From Rhynchopus sp. YZ270_cl-10 (lineage: Eukaryota > Euglenozoa > Diplonemea > Diplonemida > Diplonemidae): a stretch of 64,000 bases of DNA. Below the pieces are notes generated by a model that was not told the DNA's origin, ran no database searches, and worked only from the letters and a program-made list of their open reading frames with translations. The first letter of the stretch is position 1. Every line of letters starts with the position of its first letter. Position numbers and translations under genes: made by a program. The stretch spans positions 744,001-808,000 of the forward strand of contig OZ037887.1 in the NCBI GenBank assembly GCA_964035575.1, read 5' to 3'. Below, piece after piece: positions 52,283 to 61,660 of the stretch.

Positions 52283-52951
52283 TTGTCCGAACAAAAAAGA
52301 ATTTTTTTAGTAACCGACATGCAGAGATACCTGCTGGACGTCACCACCGCAGTAGATGATCACCTGTCCTCGCGGACGACCACAGCGCCTGCACGCCACC
52401 CATGGCGTATGGACTTTGAAGTGTTCGATGCGCCCCCATACCAGGAGGCCATCTACCGGCAGCTCGCCCCTTTCTTTGGGAAGGACGATGATCCGAGATG
52501 CAAGCAGAAGCGCCGCGAACTGAAGCAAATGCTCCTATGGGCCTCCTCCCTGAAATGGAGCACCGCCAACCTGCCTGTGACATGCGTGGAACTTGCCATT
52601 GACCTGGAAATTTTCCACAGGATCTACGTTCTCCGGCCAACCTCTAACATTAGAGAACGGGCCGCCGCCTTGCGCACATTGCTCAACAAGCTTCACCGCC
52701 TGTGCAAAGCCCTTGGGATTCAAAACCCATTTCCCGCATCTGCCATCTCCTCCTCACGGGGCCTCCGGTCCATTGGCGCACCCGGACTTATTGGCTACGA
52801 CCGTCGCCCAGTTTTTACGTACCCGCGCTACACTATGCACATGCTCGAACACGTCATCGTACGTGCCAAAATTACGAACTCCGGCTGGGGAAATGACATC
52901 ATCCCTGACAACAAACTTGTAGAAGCCAGCGCAGCTGAAGCTGTGCGATAA
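52283..52951 (+). CDS. Possible LINE-derived C-terminal fragment
   Basis: A 222-codon frame (an internal Met at 52319 gives MQRYLLDVTTAVDDHLSS) of GC-rich, coding-like DNA in a poor region. The segment LLWASSLKWSTANLPVTCVE followed by LAIDLEIFHRIYV resembles the region downstream of the reverse transcriptase in LINE-type ORFs of some protists, where a Trp-x-Glu-Leu-x-x-Asp-(F/Y)-E pattern recurs. Arg/Leu-rich helices follow (RERAAALRTLLNKLHRLCKA). No reverse transcriptase or endonuclease motif lies upstream, where a MITE ends at 52158. I regard it as a truncated LINE tail or an unknown gene; the match is by pattern only. A stem-loop module begins 11 nt after the stop. Confidence 0.35.
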   Translation: MSEQKRIFLVTDMQRYLLDVTTAVDDHLSSRTTTAPARHPWRMDFEVFDAPPYQEAIYRQLAPFFGKDDDPRCKQKRRELKQMLLWASSLKWSTANLPVTCVELAIDLEIFHRIYVLRPTSNIRERAAALRTLLNKLHRLCKALGIQNPFPASAISSSRGLRSIGAPGLIGYDRRPVFTYPRYTMHMLEHVIVRAKITNSGWGNDIIPDNKLVEASAAEAVR

Positions 52952-53820
52952 CGAATATGATAAGGTGACTGAGCACGAGAGGCTTAGGATCATCTTATAA
53001 ACTTTTCTTTTTTTTTTGAGTGAACGCTCACATTGCAGACTATCTGATATCGTTACGATTTTGTGATTAATAAGGCTGAGTCTCATCTTACCAAACTCTC
53101 TTTATTTCCCCTTTTTTCTGTTTTTTTTTTTTGTCTACGGCATGTAGCTGTACCCTTTTATCTTTTTCTTTTTTGCATGAAGCAAAAATCTAGCCGTATG
53201 TGTTGATTCAGTTTGCATGGGGTGAGAAGTGGTCCATGGTTTGATGCGATTTTAACGTCCAGCACAGGAAAGGGGCTGTGTGTGTCCTGTGTTTTGTTTC
53301 CCTTTTCCTTTGCATGCCTGCATCCCAGATGTGCCTGAACGTTATATCAACTGCATGCGAGATTCAATTTTCACAGAGTTCTCTATAAACATCCCGAAAG
53401 AAAAAAACACCGCAAGCCGATTGCCCATATCAGCTAAGAAATAAAGCGTTTCTAACTGGTGGAGTGTGGACGCAGTGCACGCAGCACAGCGCTCCCCCCT
53501 TGTACTCCACCCTCGCCCCCTTTCCCCTTGAGCCACAAAGCGAACCACCACACTTTGACCTTTTAGGCCACAAAACCGAAAGCGCTAACCTTACAACCCT
53601 TCTCGCCCCCTCCCTCCCTTTATTTTATTCTCCTGATTCCTCCCGGTTTACCCCCAACCTTGCTGAATACGATAACGGTTGTGGTCAAAAGCTTGACTTA
53701 AGCTGAAGTTTTTGTTTAGTAAAAGGAGGCTGTTGGATTTCAAGCCAAACTTTTTTTTCTCGATTTCACAACCCCCTCCTCCCTCCACCCTCCACAACCC
53801 TCTCAGAAGAAAACCAAACA
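52952..53820. other. Spacer and leader of the GH51 gene
   Basis: No gene. It has a stem-loop module at 52962-53006, a GAGTCTCATCTTACC remnant near 53072, CCTGCATCCCAGATGTGCC near 53318 and a TTTCAAGCCAAACTTTTT module near 53738. CCTCTCAG near 53799-53806, followed by AAGAAAACCAAACA and the ATG, is a likely acceptor. Confidence 0.5.
52962..53006 (+). repeat. Stem-loop module, CTGAGC variant
   Basis: AAGGTGACTGAGC, loop ACGAGAG, GCTTAGGATCATCTTATAAA. The A to G change keeps a G-U pair. The upstream GAATATGAT matches the copy at 36028. Confidence 0.55.
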
Positions 53821-55941
53821 ATGAAAGCGCTCCTCCCCCTCACAGCAGGCCTCCTGCTACAGCAGGCAGCCTGCACCACTACCACACTTGACATCCATGC
53901 CACCGAGACGGGCACACTTTCTCCTTACATGTACTCGATGTTCTTTGAGACCGAGATCAACTTTGGTGGAGAAGGCGGGCTGTATGCTGAATTAGTACGC
54001 AACCGCGACTTTGAGGCGCTTGGACGTGGCAACCTGGGTGACGATGCTGACGCAGAACCTATCCCTATGGACCTGAAGAGGGAGGAGGTGTCGGAGGTGC
54101 TCTACAAACGCATTGTGTCACGCCGCAACTTGCAGCCTGAGGATTCTTTGGGGCTCGACCCAAACGAGCCTCCTGCAGTGAACGCAAGTTACAAGCCCTG
54201 GGTCGCAGAGGGCACAGACGTCTCCGTCTCAATCGCCACAGGCGACGCACCCTTCCCCACCAACCCCCACGTCCTCTCCGTCCAAACCACCTACCCCTTT
54301 AGTGGTGTCTCCAACCCTGGCTACTGGGGGATGGGTCTCCGCCCTGGGGGGGTGTACAACCTGTCTTTGTACTCGAAGGCGGTGACCGCTTCCCCGGTTC
54401 TTTCTGTGGCGTTGCATTGCGGTGGGAGTGAGGCGGCAGATACGTTGCTGGTGGCGGTGAAGTTGCTGCCGACGGCAAATTGGCAGAAGATGACGGTTCA
54501 GATGACGGTGCCTACTGCAGTGGTGCCTGGGTGCGACTACGCAACATCGTCACTTCAGGTGCTTGCAGAGAGCCAGGCAACGTTCCTCCTCGACCACGTC
54601 TCGTTGTTCCCTGCCGATGCGGCATTGGGGATCTTCCGCAAAGATCTGTTCGATCTGTTGAAAGAATTCGCGCCGCCACAGCTCCGCATCCCCGGAGGCA
54701 ACTACATGGAAGGAACCGGGAACCGCACCCGCTGGAATTGGCAGAACACCATTGGTGAATCGCAGGCACGACCAGGGCATTACAACACCGCATGGCAGTA
54801 TTGGGTGACCGACGGGATCGGGCTTCCAGAAATGCTCAAGCTCTGCGAAGCTATCGGCGCAGAACCGCTTCTTGCAGTATACACCGGATACACCCTGGCT
54901 GGACGCTACGAGCCTATCGCCGACTCACAATGGATTGTCGATGCTGCCGAGGCTTTGGTCGAATACGTCAACGGCAGCACCTCTACCACATGGGGCGCAC
55001 GCCGTCTCTCCGACGGCATTCCCAACGGCGTCACCCCCTACGCTCTCGAGGTCGGCAACGAAGAAGCACACATGGGAGTCGAAGGCTACCCGGGGCACTA
55101 CCAGATCATCACGCAGGCACTCTGGGGTGCAAACCCTACCCTCCGTATCGTTGCCTCAGGGTACCTTGCACTGCAGAACCGACCCAACCGGACAAGCCAA
55201 TGCTTTCCATGCGTCGGAGGATGTGGCATGGACGCACAACGTTGCGATTCATGGGACGAACACACCTATGACAACAACGGAGGCATGGCGGCTCTCTACG
55301 ACGCATACGACAACTACCTTGACCCCGCCGTATGCCACACCCTCAACAACACCCGCTGCCCCGACGTCAACGTTCTTGAATATGCCTGCAGGCAATACCA
55401 AAACGTAGAATGCGCGCTCGCAGAGGCCTCCTTCCTTCTCGGGCTGGAGAGAAACGGAAACTTCGTCACTGCAACCGCTTACGCCCCGCTATTCACAAAC
55501 ATCCATGGACAACAGTGGGGACAAGATCTCATCAACTTCGACACAGTCGGAAGCTTTGCCCTACCGTCATACTATCTGCAGAAGATGCTGAAAGGGTATG
55601 GCCAGGGGGCCACCATCTTAAAATCCGAAGCAGCAGGGAATGTTACAGGGACCACATGGAATGCATCAGTTACGCGTACGACCTCTGCAACTAATATCAA
55701 GATCCTTAACTATGGGGACATTCCGCTCAACGTGAGCGTCTCATTTGTGGAGACACCTGTCCTGAAGATCAACACAGCTGCAGAGATCCTCTCTGGAGGG
55801 ACCCAAGGAAAGGGGAAGCAAAACACCCTGATTGACCCCACCGCCGTCGTCGCAGAGAGCTTCAATGCGACGATCGTCAGTGATGGTGATACGCAGACTG
55901 TTACGATTCCGCCGAACTCTGTTGTAGTGTTGTCTGCGTAG
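53821..55941 (+). CDS. Secreted GH51 alpha-L-arabinofuranosidase
   Basis: The single-exon gene encodes 706 residues with a signal peptide (MKALLPLTAGLLLQQAACTT). The N-terminal catalytic start matches the family pattern: SPYMYSMFFETEINFGGEGG followed by LYAELVRNRDFEALG. A beta-sandwich, carbohydrate-binding-like region lies at about 125-255. The (beta/alpha)8 barrel continues with LRIPGGNYMEGTGNRTRWNW. The acid/base Glu is E414 in LEVGNEEAHMG, and the nucleophile is probably E520 in DVNVLEYACRQ. The C-terminal beta domain ends in NSVVVLSA. The enzyme releases terminal alpha-L-arabinofuranose from arabinan or arabinoxylan outside the cell or in a food vacuole. Length is normal for eukaryotic GH51. 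N-glycosylation sequons are plentiful (NGST, NRTS, NNTR). Both catalytic Glu are present, so it should be active. Confidence 0.93.
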   Translation: MKALLPLTAGLLLQQAACTTTTLDIHATETGTLSPYMYSMFFETEINFGGEGGLYAELVRNRDFEALGRGNLGDDADAEPIPMDLKREEVSEVLYKRIVSRRNLQPEDSLGLDPNEPPAVNASYKPWVAEGTDVSVSIATGDAPFPTNPHVLSVQTTYPFSGVSNPGYWGMGLRPGGVYNLSLYSKAVTASPVLSVALHCGGSEAADTLLVAVKLLPTANWQKMTVQMTVPTAVVPGCDYATSSLQVLAESQATFLLDHVSLFPADAALGIFRKDLFDLLKEFAPPQLRIPGGNYMEGTGNRTRWNWQNTIGESQARPGHYNTAWQYWVTDGIGLPEMLKLCEAIGAEPLLAVYTGYTLAGRYEPIADSQWIVDAAEALVEYVNGSTSTTWGARRLSDGIPNGVTPYALEVGNEEAHMGVEGYPGHYQIITQALWGANPTLRIVASGYLALQNRPNRTSQCFPCVGGCGMDAQRCDSWDEHTYDNNGGMAALYDAYDNYLDPAVCHTLNNTRCPDVNVLEYACRQYQNVECALAEASFLLGLERNGNFVTATAYAPLFTNIHGQQWGQDLINFDTVGSFALPSYYLQKMLKGYGQGATILKSEAAGNVTGTTWNASVTRTTSATNIKILNYGDIPLNVSVSFVETPVLKINTAAEILSGGTQGKGKQNTLIDPTAVVAESFNATIVSDGDTQTVTIPPNSVVVLSA

Positions 55942-56308
55942 AAATGAGGGGAAAGAAAGGAGAAATAAAATGGAGCTCATCCCTCGGGTGGTCTACACTA
56001 ATACAACCAAGTTTTTCAAATAAATCTAAAACGCCTGAGTGGCTCAACGTCCTTAATGGATAGAGGTGAGGGGTGGGTTGTGGATACAAAAAAAAGGGAG
56101 GAGTGTCTCACGATGATCTAGTTTATCTCGTGGGTCGTTCTGTGTTCGGGGGGTTTTTCCTGCAGAGATGGTGTATGATTAGTGCGTGTTTCAAAGCTTT
56201 CTTTACACTGTCCCGAGCGGGCGTGTTGTATTTCAAGTCGAAGTTTCTTTCTCTTGTTTTGTTCTCATAAATTGAAAGCATGGCAGTTTTTCTCTCTTTT
56301 TTAGTTGT
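55942..56308. other. 3' flank, no gene
   Basis: CTACACTAATACAACCAAG module at about 55971-56020 and a GTGTTGTATTTCAAGTCGAA module near 56223; nothing else. Confidence 0.5.
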
Positions 56309-56467
56309 GTTGATCATGGTTTGTAGTCAGTCTGAGTCAGACCGATTTTTTGGGCCAAGCCGAGGATCGGACACTTCTCGCATTCCTCGTACTCGAGTGT
56401 GAGAGGAGCGCGAGAAGGGCGCGAGATGAGTCAGTCTGACTCAGACTGACTACAAACCATGGTTGAT
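56309..56467. mobile_element. Small MITE with 6-bp duplication
   Basis: The element spans 56315-56461 (147 bp). The inverted ends CATGGTTTGTAGTCAGTCTG match for about 28 bp. The duplication GTTGAT lies at 56309-56314 and 56462-56467. The interior has CTCGCATTC / GCGCGAGA-type repeats, loosely like the foldback at 12816-12975. Confidence 0.88.
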
Positions 56468-56981
56468 GCTATACATTCCTGATGTCTATACCCGAGTGTG
56501 CGAAGCATTTGTTCATGCTTTCCCAAAAACAAAAATAGTCCCATTCTCTTCCCACCAACGAAAAAAAGGTGCAGTTTACCGCGCTGTACAGCTCTCACTC
56601 CCTGTAAAAAAAAAAAAAATCTTCAAAAAGAAAATGTTTGTAAAAAAAGGAACGTGCAACGGTAGGGGGATTCGTGTGTGTATGTGGGTCTTTTCTTTTG
56701 TGGGTCTTTTAAGGGTCGTATCGTGTCTTATCCAAAAGCGCTGCCCCCCTTCCCTGTTGCAAAAAAGCGGTACCTTTTCTTTCGAGAGGGATGACGTACT
56801 CTGCTTCCTCCCTTCTCGTGTACCCATACAACTGCCTCACATTAACTCACATTAAAAGCCACAAACACCAAGCCAACACTACCTACCCAACGACACCCGA
56901 CATCAACTTTTACATCTCATTTTCCCTCCCTCTTCCTCTTTCTCTCTCTCGAACCTGGCTGACTTAAGCTTTAGGTTACAC
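56468..56981. other. Spacer and leader, no gene
   Basis: Homopolymer-rich, ending in a CT-rich tract; TTTAG just before GTTACAC and the ATG could be an acceptor. Confidence 0.4.
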
Positions 56982-58073
56982 ATGACATCTTCATATTCGT
57001 TTCCGCCACCGCCATCACATCAAATGGTGCCAACGATGTCCGAAGTGGTATGCAGTGCAAGATCTTTGGGGATGGACGTGACGCGCGACGTGCCGTTGTT
57101 GTGGATAGCGCGTGAGCTGTTGTGCATGCCGTTGCCAAAGGGCTGGGAGGCGTGCCGCCCTGCTGCAGACACGGACACCGCAGATACGGTGACACACTTC
57201 TTCAACACACACACCACTGAGCTGCGTGCACGCCACCCCCTTGAGAACCGCTTCCGCGCACTGTACCTCAGAGAGCGTGCACACCTCTATGCAGGACGGC
57301 CACACAAGCTGGCGCTTGACAGCGAGGTGCTGGCGTTTGTTGGTGTGGCCCTCGGGGATGTTCTGGTGGGGATGTCCAAGACAAAACAAAGTGTACGTCC
57401 ACCACTGTACGAGCCTGCTGTCAGGGCAAGAGAGTGCGCAACAGAGCCTACCGAGAGAGCGCTTGCGGAGCAGGCCCGCAGGCTTGGCATGCGTGTTGTC
57501 GCAGACGCGCCGTTGATGTGGATTGCACGATGCGCGCTGTTGTCACCGCTACCACACGGCTGGGTGCAGCACACCACATCAGGAAGCCAGCCGTGCTATT
57601 ACTACAACACAGAAACTCACAGCGTGCAATGGGAGCACCCCCTCGATGAGGCCTTCAAAGCAATCTTTTCCGAAGAGTCTGCCAAGCGCGAGGCAGGGCA
57701 GGAGTACAAAACCGAGGCGGATGGTGCAGTATGGCGACGCCTTGGGGTCCCACCTCCAGTTACCCCACTGCCCATGCCAATGATGACACCAGCAAGACCG
57801 ATATCACCCATGATGCAAATCGCTGCAGTGGTGCCGACAGTGTGTGGTGCAGATGCAGCGGCAAAGAACACAGCTGGTGGGTGTACCGCCGACGTGCTGT
57901 CAGAGAACACAGAGGAGGGTGAAGAAGTGGAGGATGGAGCCGTGAGTGAGGACGCCAACAGCAGCGTTCCGTCGGACTTTGTGTTTGTCCCGAAGGCAGT
58001 GCAGGGTGCAGTGGAGGAGGAGGGGGTGGAGGTGCAGGTGGAGGAAGTCGAAGGGCACGCCGAGGTTCTGTAG
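56982..58073 (+). CDS. CEP164-like protein with two WW modules
   Basis: The 363-residue product has two copies of the N-terminal CEP164 module: a short helical part followed by a WW domain. The first is SARSLGMDVTRDVPLLWIAR then PLPKGWEACRP (about 26-100), the second ARRLGMRVVADAPLMWIARC then PLPHGWVQHTTSG and YYYNTETHSVQWEHP (about 165-240). In the first copy the second Trp of WW is replaced (ELRARHP), so its ligand groove may be lost; the second copy keeps QWEHP. The C-terminus is acidic and ends with SSVPSDFVFVPKAVQGAVEE, shared with the next two genes. In animals the CEP164 WW domain recruits TTBK2 at centriole distal appendages; basal-body function here is inferred. The long coiled coil of CEP164 is absent. 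Confidence 0.85.
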   Translation: MTSSYSFPPPPSHQMVPTMSEVVCSARSLGMDVTRDVPLLWIARELLCMPLPKGWEACRPAADTDTADTVTHFFNTHTTELRARHPLENRFRALYLRERAHLYAGRPHKLALDSEVLAFVGVALGDVLVGMSKTKQSVRPPLYEPAVRARECATEPTERALAEQARRLGMRVVADAPLMWIARCALLSPLPHGWVQHTTSGSQPCYYYNTETHSVQWEHPLDEAFKAIFSEESAKREAGQEYKTEADGAVWRRLGVPPPVTPLPMPMMTPARPISPMMQIAAVVPTVCGADAAAKNTAGGCTADVLSENTEEGEEVEDGAVSEDANSSVPSDFVFVPKAVQGAVEEEGVEVQVEEVEGHAEVL

Positions 58074-58318
58074 AAGCAGGCTGCAGTTCCACACAAAACC
58101 AGCAGATTCTCAAAAAAAAGTAATGTCTCAGGGAGAGTACAAAAAACAACAATGTCTCAAAAAGAAAATGAAAGTTTTTTTTTGTACGTGGGGTTTGTAG
58201 AACGGTGTAACCCGTCTTTTGTCATGGTGGGAGCAGATTGCTCCAACAGAGAAATGTGCGTGATATTTTTGCCTTGTAGGTAACTAAGCACATTACCAAC
58301 TTTTCTCTTTTTATCCTA

Positions 58319-58362
58319 AAGATGTGTGTGCACATGAGGCATGTTCATCTTTCAACTCTTTT
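58319..58362 (+). repeat. Stem-loop module, GTGC type, degenerate
   Basis: GATGTGTGTGCACATGAGGC then ATGTTCATCTTTCAACTCTT. The loop has drifted (ACATGAG) but the tail is kept. Confidence 0.45.
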
Positions 58363-58496
58363 CTTCTTTCTTGCCCCATTCCAAACAACGTTCTTTAAAA
58401 GCGGCTGTTTCGGCCGTTGTCTTTGGAGATTACAAATAGAGAAGATGTGAGCTTGCTATGGCTTCAACGTTTTCTTATCTTACCCTTATCTTTGCG

Positions 58497-58532
58497 AAGG
58501 TGACTAATCACGAGGATTAGGTTCATCTGTCT
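58497..58532 (+). repeat. Stem-loop module, CTAATC type
   Basis: AAGGTGACTAATC, loop ACGAG, GATTAGGTTCATCT. Relative to the consensus both stem halves changed (CTAAGC to CTAATC, GCTTAG to GATTAG) so that pairing is kept. Confidence 0.6.
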
Positions 58533-58739
58533 AACACACATTTTCCCCATTTTTCTCACGCAACGAAATTGCAAAAGGTTTTGTCATTTACAGACAATTT
58601 CAAATACTTCCAAAGGTGAAATGTGTCTTCATTTTGAAGATGCCCGATGGAGTGGACTCCATCTTGCAAAATAAATATCTTGATCATTTTTTGTTTCTTG
58701 CCCCAAAAGACGTTTTCAATAGAATAGTAAGCTCACCCC

Positions 58740-58879
58740 CCCAGAGGTAATGGTGGCAGTATTGTGGTGGGAACCCATTGGAATACGCAAAATACAGCAA
58801 AATACATCACAATACACGTGTATTTTGATGTATTTTGCGTATTCCAATGGGCTCCTATCACAATACTGCCACCCAGAGG
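58740..58879. mobile_element. Palindromic MITE, TAATGGTGGCAG family, copy 2
   Basis: The element at about 58748-58871 is flanked by CCCAGAGG (58740-58747, 58872-58879). It is the same palindrome as 42700-42819 with a longer centre (AATACAGCAAAATACATC). The right tip is shortened by about six bases. Confidence 0.8.
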
Positions 58880-59198
58880 GCATGCGGAATATGTTGACGT
58901 GTCACTCTGAAAGCCTTGAAACGTCAGCACAACGAGATAAACCATTATTAGCCACAGCGTGACTGCGAACCATTTGACCCAAACATTTTCATCCTTTACC
59001 CTCCCCCACATACTGTTCCCCTCCAACCTTTTGCACTCAGCCCCTCCTTGCTTGCTGTGTATGCTGATGGGGTGTGTCATCCATGCCGTCACATGACAGA
59101 GTCAGGCACACCGTATATCACTATCTCCTCCTTGTCTCCCTTCTAAAACCCTATCCCACCAGAACTCCCTTCCCTATTTTGTTTTGATAGAATAGAAA

Positions 59199-60392
59199 AT
59201 GTCGCGTGGCGAATTTGTGTTCATTCCCGGGGCAGGCAGCATGTACTACGCAGACGACGGCACGGCCAGCGAGGTGTTGGAGAACCAATACGACCCAGAC
59301 TACGAGCCCTCGAAGGAGGAGATGAAGGAGTACGCAGAGTGGCTTGGGATGCACCCAGTCGACGACGAGCAGCTGATGTGGATTGCACGGGAAGGACTCC
59401 GCGCACCACTCCCGGGCAGCTGGAGACCATGCAAAGCGGAGCATGATGATGGGCAGGATGATGACCACTATTTCTACAACTTCCACACGGGAGAGTCCAC
59501 CTGGGATCACCCTTTGGATGCGAAGTTCAAGGAACTGTACAAAGATCAATCCCAGAAAAAGAAGGATGGGAAGCCCTTTAAGCGCTGTGTCGACAATGAA
59601 GTGCTTGAAGGGCTTGGTATTGCGAAGATCATTAAGGCGCATGAGGCGAAGAAGAAGAAAGGGAAGAAGTTGACGCAAACCGACACTTTGGAACGTCAGA
59701 ACAGTGGTGGTGCGCTCACTTCGACCGAGGCTGAGAATAAGAAGGGGAAGTCGACGGATGGCACAGCAGGCAGCACAGCTACCGCAGCTGACACATCCCG
59801 TGAGCTGGACGAGCTCAAGCGAGACCGCGAACGTATCGCAGAAGAAGGAAGACTCAACCACGAAAAGATGCAAAAACACCTGAGACACCAACACGAGCAA
59901 GAGCTGCAGGATCTTGAAATGGAGTTGGACAGACAGCTCAGCGCTGCACGCAGGAAGAACAGCCAATCACAACAGGAGTGGGAGCGGGAGCTTGATGAGC
60001 AGAACGCAGCAAACCGACGCCGTTTCGAAAGGGAGCTGATGCAGGAATTCGAGGCGTGGAAGCGTGAGAAGGAGGCTGCGATTGAGGAGAAGCGGAACAG
60101 CATTGAGGCCACGCATAAGAAGATACTGGGGCAGCTGGAGCAGAAGGGCAAACGCCTTTTGGACAGACCCACACACGAGCATGAATTGACCACTGCGCAG
60201 GTGGATGACCCGGCTGCAGGGCGCAGGGCAGTTTGGGAACGTCTCTTATCTGCCTTAGGGGCTCGTTCGCAGTCTTCGGAGGACACAGAAGAGGATGAGG
60301 AGGCAAACAGCAGCGTTCCGTCGGACTTTGTGTTTGTCCCGAAGGCAGTGCAGGGTGCAGTGGAGGTGGAGGAGGTTGAGGTGGAGGTGTAG
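59199..60392 (+). CDS. CEP164-like WW and coiled-coil protein
   Basis: The 397-residue product has the clearest CEP164-type N-terminus here: YDPDYEPSKEEMKEYAEWLG, DDEQLMWIAREGLRAPLPGS and a WW domain from about 68 to 105 (W of GSWRPC, then HYFYNFHTGESTWDHP). The vertebrate protein has a closely similar order (LMWLAREGI, then LPGEWKPC and IYYFNF). A Lys-rich stretch (AHEAKKKKGKKL) follows, then a coiled coil at about 200-330 (EWERELDEQNAANRRRFERE). The acidic tail shares SSVPSDFVFVPKAVQGAVEV with its neighbours. It is about a quarter the length of human CEP164. Probable role: basal body or transition-zone docking, by family. The leader (CCCTATCCCACCAG, then AACTCCC) has a possible acceptor about 40 nt before the ATG. 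Confidence 0.88.
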   Translation: MSRGEFVFIPGAGSMYYADDGTASEVLENQYDPDYEPSKEEMKEYAEWLGMHPVDDEQLMWIAREGLRAPLPGSWRPCKAEHDDGQDDDHYFYNFHTGESTWDHPLDAKFKELYKDQSQKKKDGKPFKRCVDNEVLEGLGIAKIIKAHEAKKKKGKKLTQTDTLERQNSGGALTSTEAENKKGKSTDGTAGSTATAADTSRELDELKRDRERIAEEGRLNHEKMQKHLRHQHEQELQDLEMELDRQLSAARRKNSQSQQEWERELDEQNAANRRRFERELMQEFEAWKREKEAAIEEKRNSIEATHKKILGQLEQKGKRLLDRPTHEHELTTAQVDDPAAGRRAVWERLLSALGARSQSSEDTEEDEEANSSVPSDFVFVPKAVQGAVEVEEVEVEV

Positions 60393-61452
60393 GATGGCGT
60401 GAAAGTTCTGTTGGAGTCGTAGTGCATGGTAGCTCCACAAGCAAGCAGATTGTCCAACAGACAACAGCAGTGTGCGTGATTTTTACCCCCTTTGTGCGTA
60501 ACTAATGTAAAATGTAAAATTGAGGAGAGCTATTTTTTTCTAAATTAGAGAAAAGCTTTATTTGAAAGATCGGTTCGAAATATTTCAAAAATGAATGCAG
60601 CAAATCGGAACTCTATGTCAATACCTGGTTGTGCGACATTCTGCAAGTGAGGCGAGACGTGTATCAGGGAACCACAAGACGATGTCAGAATGGTGATGCG
60701 CTCCACAAGTGGCTTGTGCCACTGCTGGAGCTTTGGGAGCTTTCGTAGTGAAAGGATAGTGTCGGTGTTAATGAGTGGTTCAAGGATGTGTCGGTGTGAT
60801 GTTTAGTGATTCAACCCCCCTCGTACTCCCTCCCTTACACTGCAGAAATGCATTAATTTTACACTTTTTAAAAGGGCAGCAGTCTTCGGACAGGTGAGTG
60901 GCGACACCTCCCTTGCGAGCTATCTGAGCAGAAGCAGAAGTCACACCAAGGCTCTGCGAATGATCAGTGTAACTAATTGTCTTTTTTTCGACTCCCTTCT
61001 TCCCCTCTTCCCCCCGGTTCTATACCTCACAGGGCAGAACCCTTTCTGTAACCTGCAACCGCCTTCGTGCATGTAATTGGAAAGTATTGAAATCTGTGAA
61101 CCAGTAAAAGTTAGTCTTAAGGATTGAGGACGGTCTGTGTCTACCTTCTGTGGTGCAATGCTACTACGGTGCTGAACGAAGGTGAACGCCGCACCACACA
61201 TGTAATCCGTTTGCAACTGCCAGTTTCCAAGCAAGAAGAAGTTGTCGACCTGCAAGTGTCACTGCACCTTTACCAATACGCGTTGATGTAGCATTTCCGT
61301 TCAATGTCTCAATTGAAAATGCATGGATTTTGTGAAAGTGTATGGGAGTGTCAAAAAACAGTGCGCGGAGCTCACACGAGAATAAAGTGAGGTGCTTACA
61401 TGTTGGTAATTTTTCAAAAAGAAAGGGTGGGGCAAAAAAAAAATGAATTTTG
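60393..61452. other. 3' part of tandem unit 1
   Basis: No gene. It carries GTAAAAGTTAGTCTTAAGGA near 61105, a relative of the AATAAAAGCGACTTTC module. The rest is conserved with 62830-63977 except for an extra block in unit 2 near 63430-63620. Confidence 0.5.
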
Positions 61453-61660
61453 CTTCTTTACCCTCCCCCACACACTGTTCCCCTCCAACCTTTTCCACTC
61501 AGCCCCTCCTTGCTTGCTGTGTATGCTGATGGGTTTTGTCATCCATGCCGTCACATGACAGAGTCAGGCACACCGTATATCACTATCTCCTCCTCGTCTC
61601 CCTTCTAAAACCCTATCCCACCAGAACTCCCTTCCCTATTTTGTTTTGATAGAATAGAAA

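Larger units (their letters stand above)
58074..58739. other. Spacer with modules
   Basis: A GTGC-type stem-loop at 58319-58362, a CTAATC-type stem-loop at 58497-58532 and a degenerate AGGTAACTAAGCACATTACC near 58279. No gene. Confidence 0.5.
58990..61452 (+). repeat. Tandem gene unit 1 (CEP164-like array)
   Basis: A unit of about 2.46 kb starts at ATCCTTTACCCTCCCCCACA and contains a leader, the WW gene and a shared 3' region (TGCGTAACTAATGTAAAATG, AGATCGGTTCGAAATAT). The second unit starts at about 61453 and a third at 63978. Confidence 0.85.
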
